The translations under genes and the position numbers were made by a program. A DNA stretch of 60,187 bases. It comes from Hahella sp. GTDB lineage: Bacteria > Pseudomonadota > Gammaproteobacteria > Pseudomonadales > Oleiphilaceae. The notes under the pieces were generated by a model. That model did no database searches. It had not been told where the DNA came from and saw only the letters and a list, made by a program, of their open reading frames with translations. The stretch's first letter is position 1. Every line of letters begins with the position of its first letter. Below, in pieces: positions 37,100 to 45,117 of the stretch. The stretch spans positions 1-60,187 of the forward strand of contig JANQMN010000148.1 in NCBI GenBank assembly GCA_028280065.1, given 5' to 3'.

Positions 37100-37298
37100 A
37101 GGAGAATAGTTGGGTGTGGCCGGAGACTTACTGTGGATCTCACCAGCAATCAGCAGGTGATGGTTAAGACTGACAACTCCCTTACAGAGAACCCGAAACG
37201 AAAGGCAATAATCATTTCGTGAAACCATGATATTCGTCAGGGGGGCGTAATGTCATCGTCCAAAGGGCGTAAAAAGGGCTTAAAACGAGAAATACGCC

Positions 37299-40031
37299 CT
37301 AGGTTCTGCTTAGTAAACCCAGGTTTCTGGCCTTGGCGAGCGCGTCGGTGCGGCTGCTGGCGCCGAGCTTTGCGTAAATGTTGCGGATGTGGGCTTTAAC
37401 GGTAGTTGGGGCTAAATGCAGTTGTTGAGCGATCTCCTTATTGGCCAGTCCTTGGTGAATAAGCGTCAGCACCTGCAATTCACGGCGACTTAATGCTTCG
37501 ATTTCCATATCCACGGACTGCGGTGGACCTTTGTGATCTTCCGGTTGTGCAGATGCAAGCGCCGGTTCAATCGGTACCCGGCTAGCGGAGCCATGCTGTT
37601 TATCACTATATTCCTGCTGAACCTTGTCGATAAAGGCTTGAGAAATGCCTGCCTTGAGTAGGAGCGGTGTAAAGCTGTTCAAGCTCCCCCATCGTTCTGC
37701 AAACATATGAATGTAATCGTTGGTTTCCGCGAGTTTTGCGGACTGCACCAGGTGTTCTTGCGCCTTAGCTGTTTGTGCCGCCTGAATATGCCAGATGGCT
37801 TTCAGCAGGTTGCCGGTAGCGATTCCCCGCAACGAGCCGACAGTTTTCGCTTCCGTGATCAACCTGTCAAAACAGCTTCCCATACTGTTGCCGACTGAAA
37901 TTTGCTGCAAGCACGAAGCTTCCAACAGCTTTTGTCTGACGAATGGCGAGGTTTCGTTATCCGGTTGATTTTTTAGGGAGGATATTCCTGAGACGCCGGT
38001 TAACTTATGGCCTTTTGCTTGCGCCTGCTCAAACGCGATTACCGGCATTATTTCCAACGGCAACGGGTACAAAGCCAGTTCGCTGTGGTGAGTTTTCAGG
38101 ATTTGGCGTGATTTTTCGTAGCACTCGATCGCCTCTTCGAACTCGCCAAGATAGCGATGGTATTCTGCCTTCACATAGTGAACCAGCATCTTCTGCAGCG
38201 GTTCCGCCTGGTCGACGAATTCCAGCATCGGTGCGAGGAAGCTCTTTGCATATTCAAATTGGCTGCGTTCACAGTGAATAAGGATCAGTGCGCTATTTAG
38301 CCAACAGGAAACGGTGTTGGGGTCGGGATCATTGGCGTGAAAATTCTTAATCCATTGGTCTGTTTCCCGATAAGCATTGAGGCCGCGGATAAACTCGCCC
38401 TTCAATTGCAATATCCAGAGCAACAATCCCAGGCTGGATTTGACCGTGGAAAACCGTTGTTCGAGCTTTCCTTGGGTGATGGCATTGCTTAACGCTTTTT
38501 CCGCTTCGGCATATTGCCCCAGGGAATAATAGTCATTGGCTAGTCCGAAATACGCCAGTGACTTGACAGGCACGTTGGAGGTTTTAAGTTTTTCAAGTAC
38601 CGCTAATGACGTACTCCGGGCTCTTTCCAGGTCTTTACTAAAGCGCGCATGATAGGAGTCCAGAAGGGCAAGTTCCAGTTGCAGGTCGTCGCTCAGGTTT
38701 TGCATTGCCGGGTCGGCGTGGCATTGACGCACGGCATCCGCGAGTTCGGTAAACTGATTGTTATAGAACAAACACCATAAACGGACCAGTTTGAGCTTCG
38801 GTGATTCAAAAGCCAGGTTAGCCGGCGCTTGCTGCAAGGCGTCGATAATATTGAGATGGTAACCCTGCTTTAACAGGTTGTTGCCATATTCCGTCAATGT
38901 ACTTTTTAACAGATCCCACTCTTGAAATTCGCAAATAAGGTTGATCGCTTCTACACAATGATTAGTCTTGAGATATTGCTTGGCTATCTCATGTATCGAT
39001 GTTTTTAAACTGCTTGGATTGCTTTCCTTAAGAAGGTGCAGAGCGCCTTCACGCAGTAAATCATGGAAACGAAACCATTCGCCCTGGTCATCCAGGCGAA
39101 TTAAAAACAGCTTTCGCGCCTCCAATTGGGCGATAAATTCGTGGCCCGTATTGGAGTTAAGAATGGCATTTGCCAGCGAAGCATCGAACTGGTAGGCGGG
39201 GGACAGCATGAGTATGAAGTTCTTTAGATTTTTTGGAAGGTCCTCTAAAACTTCGTAGGCCACATAATCTTCTATGTCTTTCCGAGTTAGCTTCAGGGTT
39301 TGATCAAACGTCGAAGTTTCTTTTTCTTCAGACAATTGCAAGGCGGTTTCCTGGCTTAATAACTGGATTGCCGCAGCCCAGCCGCCTGTGGTTTGAATCA
39401 CCTGCCGGGTTTGCTGGGAGGAAAAATCCAACTGTTGGCTGCGTTGAAAAAATGCCTGGATTTCCTGCTCTTGGAACAGCAAATCTGCGGAGTAGACCAT
39501 TCTTGCCATTCGCTTTACCTTCCAGCGCGCGAATGGAAAGGTAGGCTCGTTTCTGGAGGTGATCAGCAGAGTAAGGTTGGCCGGTGCAAAGTCAATTAAG
39601 TAGGTGATGGCATCTATCAGGGAAGTGGTTTGAATGTGGTGGAAGTCATCCAGTACCAGTTCGACCTGACTTTGATACTGATTCACCAGATTTAATATGA
39701 CACTGGCTAATATTGTGGGTTCATGATCTGCCGGTGCCGTAAAGTATTCTGTGATTGAACTGGTGTCTAATCCTGCGCGGCGCAGGCAATCGATGAAATA
39801 GCGCCAGAAATTAACAGGCTGATTGTCATTCCTGTCTAGCGTCAGCCAGCCAAACTTAATGGTGTGAGTGTCGATCCACTGTCTTGCCAGCGTCGATTTG
39901 CCAAATCCCGCCGGTGCGATGATTCCCAAAAAGCGAAAGCTGCCGGCCGGACCGAGGACATCGAGAAGACGGTTTCGGGGAATAGTATTGGCGTCTAGAG
40001 AAAGCGGTAAGAACTTCGTTGCAAGTAACAT
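37299..40031 (-). CDS. MalT/AlkS-type LuxR-family transcriptional regulator (LAL)
   Basis: 910 residues: N-terminal STAND NTPase (Walker A GIIAPAGFGKSTLARQW about 36-52; Walker B-like LVLDDFHHI), winged-helix and arm segments, a long TPR-like helical region (about 350-800) and a C-terminal LuxR helix-turn-helix (SRRELQVLTLIHQGLANKEI, then TTVKAHIRNIYAKLG). Proteins of this architecture bind ATP and a small inducer and then activate transcription as oligomers (MalT with maltotriose, AlkS with alkanes). The inducer here is unknown. The gene stands alone, oriented away from the flagellin region; its target cannot be read from the neighbours. Confidence 0.92.
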   Translation of the reverse strand: MLLATKFLPLSLDANTIPRNRLLDVLGPAGSFRFLGIIAPAGFGKSTLARQWIDTHTIKFGWLTLDRNDNQPVNFWRYFIDCLRRAGLDTSSITEYFTAPADHEPTILASVILNLVNQYQSQVELVLDDFHHIQTTSLIDAITYLIDFAPANLTLLITSRNEPTFPFARWKVKRMARMVYSADLLFQEQEIQAFFQRSQQLDFSSQQTRQVIQTTGGWAAAIQLLSQETALQLSEEKETSTFDQTLKLTRKDIEDYVAYEVLEDLPKNLKNFILMLSPAYQFDASLANAILNSNTGHEFIAQLEARKLFLIRLDDQGEWFRFHDLLREGALHLLKESNPSSLKTSIHEIAKQYLKTNHCVEAINLICEFQEWDLLKSTLTEYGNNLLKQGYHLNIIDALQQAPANLAFESPKLKLVRLWCLFYNNQFTELADAVRQCHADPAMQNLSDDLQLELALLDSYHARFSKDLERARSTSLAVLEKLKTSNVPVKSLAYFGLANDYYSLGQYAEAEKALSNAITQGKLEQRFSTVKSSLGLLLWILQLKGEFIRGLNAYRETDQWIKNFHANDPDPNTVSCWLNSALILIHCERSQFEYAKSFLAPMLEFVDQAEPLQKMLVHYVKAEYHRYLGEFEEAIECYEKSRQILKTHHSELALYPLPLEIMPVIAFEQAQAKGHKLTGVSGISSLKNQPDNETSPFVRQKLLEASCLQQISVGNSMGSCFDRLITEAKTVGSLRGIATGNLLKAIWHIQAAQTAKAQEHLVQSAKLAETNDYIHMFAERWGSLNSFTPLLLKAGISQAFIDKVQQEYSDKQHGSASRVPIEPALASAQPEDHKGPPQSVDMEIEALSRRELQVLTLIHQGLANKEIAQQLHLAPTTVKAHIRNIYAKLGASSRTDALAKARNLGLLSRT

Positions 40032-40481
40032 TATCGGGTCCTGGAGACTCCCTTAATCCAGGGACTTAGTATATTTCCTTTTTTTAAAGGCAGCATGCAT
40101 CTTGTTTAAAACCTGCTGTATGTCAAGCTCAGAAACCGCCGTCAAAGGGCCGGGGATCAGCAATTTGATGCGCCAATAGAAAACATGTCAGGCCAAACAA
40201 GGCGTTGCATGTAAGTAACTCAGCATTCCGACGGTCGTCGCAATGTTTATATGCCAAAAAATGACAGCCTTCTACTGGCGGGTGCTATTTAATAAACGTT
40301 CCGGATTCGCCCGGTTTCGATCTGGCTGCTTAAGTTAGCTACCTATGCTCGGTCGGATTAAGAACCTTTCGCGAGAACAGGATACAGGGAATATCTTAGG
40401 CAGGTAGTAGCCTAGAAACGCGGATAGAGGGATCGGCCGATTGTCGTATCGGCCGGTACAGTGAATCAAATAATCCTAAGG
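40032..40481. other. 450-bp gene-free interval with a GC-rich hairpin
   Basis: Upstream region of the MalT-like gene and downstream region of the TPR-methyltransferase. A perfect 8-bp stem (CGGCCGAT / ATCGGCCG, 6-nt loop) at 40434-40455 lies 27 bp after the methyltransferase stop. It lacks a T-run on the leftward side, so it may end or protect that transcript without being a classic terminator. No reading frame or operator for the regulator was recognised. Confidence 0.5.
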
Positions 40482-42488
40482 CTACGCTAGTTTAACGAAC
40501 AAAACCAATGATTTAGGGGTTTCAATCGTTAGCGGCGATTCGTTCAGCCAGGCATACAGAGAGTTGGCCTTGTGGACATTACCGGTAAACTTGTCGCATA
40601 TTCCCAATAGCTTGAGATCCGCTTCGTTCAGTAGTTCTTCAACCTGTGGGTGATTTAGCTTTTTATACGCCGGTCCGAACAGGATATCCATGCCCGCGCC
40701 TGTGTGATAGAAGGCCGGATTGCCAAATAGCTGCAGCCAGTCCTGCTTGTTGCTGTCTTCGATAATGGCCCGTCGAACACTTCTCAGCGTCATTATGTTC
40801 GGTTCCAAATGATTGGTTATCGCCAATTGCTTTAGCAGGTTTTCCGTTGAGTTGTCTTGGTTAAGCTCTACCCGCAGCTTGGCAATGCCGGTTTTTGCCA
40901 TAAGCTTTTTAATATAGTCGAGCGTTTCTGCGGGATTGGCGGATCGGTTTAGTGTCGTGGACCAATCAACTATGTCAAACCGTTGATTCAGACAAGTTAA
41001 CTTGTTTTCCGCGCACTGCACCCAGCGGACATTATCGATCTCCAGGTTACGGGCCTGATATTCCGCAAACGCCAGCTTGGCGATACTGGTATCGGCCCCG
41101 ACCAGATTGACATCGTTAAACTGCGCAGCCTGGTGAAGAGCGTTTTTACCGGTCCCGGTACTCGACACCAGAATGTTCAAGGGCCGCTTGCGGTTGGCTT
41201 TCAAAGGCACCGCCGGGCCGAATGTATCGAGCAGAAACTCTGTGGCAGACTGCTCCTGTGTTACCTCAATTTGGGTCCACTTGGGAAAAGGTGCCTGCGG
41301 CTCTCTTTCGAACACCAGCGACGAATGCGAAGGTGAAATCACCTGTTTTAGTTCAATCTCCAGGCTATGTAAGGTTGCCGGTTCATAAAGGCTCGACGCC
41401 ATCAGCGCGCGCATACCCGCAGGCCAGTCGTTAAGCTCAGCTCCTAAAATCTTGTAACTGAAGGGTGCGCTGTAGAGTTCTTCGTACATGGCATAGAGTA
41501 GGACAGCACCGACACTGTTTTCGACAATACGGCTATTGCTTTCCTGGCGAATGGCGTTTGCCAGCTCAGTTAAAATCAGTGTTTCTTGCTCACTGACCGG
41601 CCAGCTAAAGCCATAATAAACCGCGCACTCCGCCAAACCGATTACCCAGGATTGGGCCAATGCGGGTAATTCCCGGCTGTCGCAAATCTGAATCAGCAGG
41701 GTTTCGCGTAACAGACAAACGAGTTGCTCCACTTCCGGTGTCAGGATAAATTTATGATCGATCACTGCCTGCAGCAGCGGGTCGTCAATAAGGGCTGCGA
41801 AATCCAGTTGGCTGTCGGCACGTTCCAAATCGTATTTTTGTATCAGCAATGAGTTGCATACCCTTGCGAAACCAGCGGCCTCCTCGGGTAGGGCACTCAG
41901 GGCCGTGAGCACGGTATTTTGATACTCGTCCGACCAGTAATCGACATCGATAAAGGGTACTACCGCTGCGATGCCGGTTGCCACCGGTTGACTGAATAGA
42001 CCTTTGCTTATCAACGAGTTGTAGTGGAGAAACGCCGCACCCCAGTCTTTCTTCTTTTGCTTGGTAATGGCCATCCCCAGAAATGCGTCCGCATTCGCCG
42101 AGTCTTGTTCCAATACCTTTAAAAAGCCGCTTTCAGCTTTGTTGTAGTGACCTGCCGCCAAATCGATGTGGGCTTTTTCCAGTTGCAACGTAATGCTCGG
42201 TTCGCTTAATTCGAAGGCTTTGGCGATATGTTTCTTGGCGCGGGAAGATTCGCCTAAAAGAGTATGGCTTAACGCCAGAATATGGTGTGCATCTGAATTA
42301 AGGTTGTCAATTGCCAGCACATCTTCCGCATACTTTTTCGCGGTGTTAAGCATGACGACCTTATCATCGGACGGTTGTGTCCCGTCATTGGACTTGAACA
42401 AGGTATCCTGGGCCTGCTCCAGTAACGACTCGATGATTATGGCATTGTCACCCTGTGTATTCCGGCTGATTGCTGACTGAGCTTGCAT
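40482..42488 (-). CDS. TPR-repeat protein with SAM-methyltransferase domain
   Basis: 668 residues. About 45-165 are TPR-like (SDAHHILALSHTLLGESSRA, ITLQLEKAHIDLAAGHYNKA, ANADAFLGMAITKQKKKDWG). A middle helical region follows. About 436-560 look like a class I methyltransferase: motif I ILVSSTGTGKNALHQAA, motif II LVGADTSIAKLAFA, then NVRWVQCAENK and FDIVDWSTTL. APFPKW before it resembles the NPYPRW motif of known TPR-methyltransferases. Lying just after flagellin on the same strand, it is a candidate for modifying flagellin or its glycan; that is inference. It has no signal peptide. A terminator separates it from flagellin, so it has its own promoter or is read through. Confidence 0.75.
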   Translation of the reverse strand: MQAQSAISRNTQGDNAIIIESLLEQAQDTLFKSNDGTQPSDDKVVMLNTAKKYAEDVLAIDNLNSDAHHILALSHTLLGESSRAKKHIAKAFELSEPSITLQLEKAHIDLAAGHYNKAESGFLKVLEQDSANADAFLGMAITKQKKKDWGAAFLHYNSLISKGLFSQPVATGIAAVVPFIDVDYWSDEYQNTVLTALSALPEEAAGFARVCNSLLIQKYDLERADSQLDFAALIDDPLLQAVIDHKFILTPEVEQLVCLLRETLLIQICDSRELPALAQSWVIGLAECAVYYGFSWPVSEQETLILTELANAIRQESNSRIVENSVGAVLLYAMYEELYSAPFSYKILGAELNDWPAGMRALMASSLYEPATLHSLEIELKQVISPSHSSLVFEREPQAPFPKWTQIEVTQEQSATEFLLDTFGPAVPLKANRKRPLNILVSSTGTGKNALHQAAQFNDVNLVGADTSIAKLAFAEYQARNLEIDNVRWVQCAENKLTCLNQRFDIVDWSTTLNRSANPAETLDYIKKLMAKTGIAKLRVELNQDNSTENLLKQLAITNHLEPNIMTLRSVRRAIIEDSNKQDWLQLFGNPAFYHTGAGMDILFGPAYKKLNHPQVEELLNEADLKLLGICDKFTGNVHKANSLYAWLNESPLTIETPKSLVLFVKLA

Positions 42489-42521
42489 CTATATACTCCT
42501 ACGTACAATTGCCTGGAGAGC

Positions 42522-42571
42522 AAAAAAGCCTCACTTGGCGAAATATCTTCTGGATTTAAAGCGAGCCTTTT
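42522..42571 (-). terminator. terminator after flagellin gene
   Basis: In the leftward transcript AAAAGGCTCGCTT pairs with AAGTGAGGCTTTT over 13 positions (one G-G mismatch, one G-U), with a 22-nt loop, and runs into six T. It begins 23 bp after the flagellin stop, so flagellin is probably transcribed alone. Confidence 0.6.
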
Positions 42572-42593
42572 GTGACTAGGGCTACATTGCTAT

Positions 42594-44678
42594 TTATCCT
42601 TGCAGTAGCTGTAGCACCTGCTGCGGCTGTCCGTTTGCCTGTGCCAAGATCGATAAACCTGCCTGCTGCAATACCTGGGATCTAGACAGTTCCGCTGTCT
42701 CGGCGGCAAAGTCCGCATCCTTGATTCGCGAATTCGCGGCGGTGAGGTTTTCTACTGTAATCGCCTGGTTGGCGATGGTGGATTCAAAGCGGTTTTGAAT
42801 CGCACCTAAGTTGGCGCGCTGGAGGTTTATGGTATTCAGGGCATTATCGACGGAATCCAGGGCCAGAATTGCACCGTCCACGGTGCTAATATCAATGTCT
42901 TGAACAAGTTGCCCCCTCTCATTGGAGCCGTAAGTACCAACTTCGAACCCGGTTCTGGAAATCTTGTTAGTAATGGAGCTTAACTCTATTTGTCCAGCGG
43001 ACTGCAGTGTAAGGGTGCTCTGCGTTGGATTTGTTAATACCAAGTTGACCCCTCCACTATCCACTAATCCAATGTTGGCTTGGTTGAAGGTACCGCTGTT
43101 AACGGTCAAATTATCGATGAATATGTTTCGACCGTCGTCAGCCAGTAGTCTAAAAGTATCTCCCAAAGCTTCTGCTCGCACGCCCGTTTGGCCGGCTTTG
43201 TTATTTATTGCAGAAATGATGGTGTTTTGCTTATCTGCGCCGGTATCTGCCGCGCTGTATGCAATGTTGATGGTTACTCCATTTATATCAATACTGCCCG
43301 AACCATCTGCCCCCGTAGTGATTGCGCCACCATTTAGTGCGGTGGCATTAACAATCGCGGTTACGCCGGTTTGTTCTGAAATTAGGTTGATCGCTTCCGC
43401 CTTTGCAATCGCGCTTGAATCTCTTCCTGTGCTTGATGCAGTATCGAATGACGCCAGCGTCGGACCGACAGGAACGCCGTTGATAACGAGATCACCGGTT
43501 AATAGGGCCTCGTTGTTTACCTCTTGTCCTACCGCTCCGCTGTTGTTTCCGCTGAACTCACCTACTGCAAGGCCCGCGTTGGAAATATTGCCGGTTGTTG
43601 TATCCAGGCCTATGGAGGTGCCATCGGTCGAGATAAGCGTAAAGCTTCCCGAGTAGGTCGTCGCTGCCGCTATCCCGGCACCTGCCAAAACTGCTGCACC
43701 GCCTCCGATTGCGATGTTCCTGCCATCATCTGCACTAAGAGCGATACCAGTCGCCACGTTGCCGCTAAAGGACGCTGTAACGCCCGTCTGACCGGACCGT
43801 TCATTTATCACCGTGACGATTGATTCCAAGTTGGATTCGTCGGATACGGTGGCCGAGGCGGCAATATTGATAGTGACGCCATTTAGCGTGATTGCACCGC
43901 TTGCTGCCGCAGCGCTGAAGGTGGTAGTGCCGCTAATGGTAGTATTGTTGACTACGGCTTCGACACCGGTTTGGTCGGATACCTGGTTGATAGCGGCTAC
44001 TTTGGCAATCGCAGATTTTTCCTGTTCAATACTTGAAAAGGCATCATCCACACCGCTGGATGCGCCTACCGCAATGCCGTTAATCACTAAATCGCCAGCA
44101 GCCATTTGGGCAATGGTTTGTGTCGTTCCACCTTGTTGGTCAGAGCTGATGCCATCAGTATTGGCCGCGCCTAGCTGATCGACAGTGGCACCTTCGATGC
44201 CGAAGGTAACGCTTTCTCCTTCATTGGCGCCGATTTGAAAAGTGACATCGGAGAAAGTGCCGTCCAATAACTTCGTCCCGTTAAAGTTGGTTTGGTCGGA
44301 AATACGTTTAATTTCTTCCTTAAGTTGCTGAACCTCCTGATTCAGCGCTTCTCGGTCTATTGCGCTGTTAGTGGCATTTGCAGACTGAAGCGCCAAATCC
44401 CGGATTCGCAAGAGCCCCTCTGTCATTGCACCCAATGCGCCTTCGGCGGTTTGCGCAAGTGAAACGCCGTCACCGGAGTTACGAATTGCGACGTTCAGAC
44501 CTCTCACCTGTGATGTGAACCGCGTAGATATCGCAAGGCCGGCAGCATCGTCTTTGGCGCTGTTAATGCGGAGACCGGAAGACAGTCGCGACAACGCAGT
44601 TTGGTTGGCAGCCTGGGACGAATCCAGGTTGCGTTGTGCGTTAATCGACGCAATGTTGGTATTAATTATTTGAGGCAT
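42594..44678 (-). CDS. fliC: flagellin, large variant with duplicated central domain
   Basis: 694 residues, clearly longer than the 270-500 usual in gammaproteobacteria. The N-terminal D0/D1 (MPQIINTNIASINAQRNL, LSRLSSGLRINSAKDDAAGL) and C-terminal D1/D0 (ANSRIKDADFAAETAELSRS, SILAQANGQPQQVLQLLQG) are fully conserved. The centre contains two copies of a module: GDLVING at 195 and 395, NGVTINIA at 266 and 466, and ADDGRNI at 316 and 513, an almost exact 200-residue period. The modules carry flagellin hook-IN-like sequence and are Ser/Thr-rich, giving many potential O-glycosylation sites for the pse products encoded nearby. Only a single flagellin gene is in the window. A sigma-54-type promoter lies upstream. 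Confidence 0.96.
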   Translation of the reverse strand: MPQIINTNIASINAQRNLDSSQAANQTALSRLSSGLRINSAKDDAAGLAISTRFTSQVRGLNVAIRNSGDGVSLAQTAEGALGAMTEGLLRIRDLALQSANATNSAIDREALNQEVQQLKEEIKRISDQTNFNGTKLLDGTFSDVTFQIGANEGESVTFGIEGATVDQLGAANTDGISSDQQGGTTQTIAQMAAGDLVINGIAVGASSGVDDAFSSIEQEKSAIAKVAAINQVSDQTGVEAVVNNTTISGTTTFSAAAASGAITLNGVTINIAASATVSDESNLESIVTVINERSGQTGVTASFSGNVATGIALSADDGRNIAIGGGAAVLAGAGIAAATTYSGSFTLISTDGTSIGLDTTTGNISNAGLAVGEFSGNNSGAVGQEVNNEALLTGDLVINGVPVGPTLASFDTASSTGRDSSAIAKAEAINLISEQTGVTAIVNATALNGGAITTGADGSGSIDINGVTINIAYSAADTGADKQNTIISAINNKAGQTGVRAEALGDTFRLLADDGRNIFIDNLTVNSGTFNQANIGLVDSGGVNLVLTNPTQSTLTLQSAGQIELSSITNKISRTGFEVGTYGSNERGQLVQDIDISTVDGAILALDSVDNALNTINLQRANLGAIQNRFESTIANQAITVENLTAANSRIKDADFAAETAELSRSQVLQQAGLSILAQANGQPQQVLQLLQG

Positions 44679-44810
44679 AATGTTTCCCCTTTACCTGTCT
44701 TTCCGTCTGGCCAAGCTCCACTGCTGGCACACTTCTAGGAATCTTTGAAGCCTTGCACCTGCAAACCCAAAGCTTACAAACGGCAAAGGCAACTGTACTT
44801 GCAGTGCTTA

Positions 44811-44827
44811 AAGCGAATGTCGTGCCA
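44811..44827 (-). promoter_or_regulatory. sigma-54 promoter of flagellin gene
   Basis: On the leftward strand TGGCACG-ACAT-TCGC matches the -24/-12 consensus TGGCACG-N4-TTGC with one mismatch and exact GG-to-GC spacing. The deduced start, about 12 bp downstream, leaves a leader of roughly 120 nt before the flagellin ATG. Flagellin promoters of polarly flagellated gammaproteobacteria may be sigma-54- or sigma-28-dependent; no good sigma-28 site was seen here. Confidence 0.6.
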
Positions 44828-45117
44828 ATCGTTAGTGTTGGTTTTGGGGAATCTTAAAATTATTAATGAAAACAAATTGATAAAGAAGCATTAATTGGCC
44901 TGGCGAAGCGATGGGTGATCGCTGGATGGAGTCAAATTATCGTTTTGACGCGACGGCAAACCCTTAGCTTGCCGGTTTCAAGGTCAAAAAATTGCCGCTT
45001 TTTGAAGTCCCTTGTATGGCAAAATAAATAGGTTGTTTGACAGATTGATCTCATGCGATTGCAAAAAAGCGCTGTATGTCTCAAAGTTATATTTCCGGAA
45101 AATAAGAACCACTTAAA
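44828..45117. other. divergent upstream region between flagellin and Maf genes
   Basis: With the flagellin leader this makes a 439-bp gene-free interval (44679-45117). Apart from the sigma-54 site at 44811-44827 no element was recognised. The ribosome site before the Maf gene is weak (ATAAGAA). Confidence 0.4.

Noticed and set aside
42964-43656. 230-codon open frame on the + strand opposite flagellin
   Set aside because: It is antisense to the repeated, low-complexity centre of flagellin; its hydrophobic translation is a by-product of the Ser/Thr/Ala/Gly codons.
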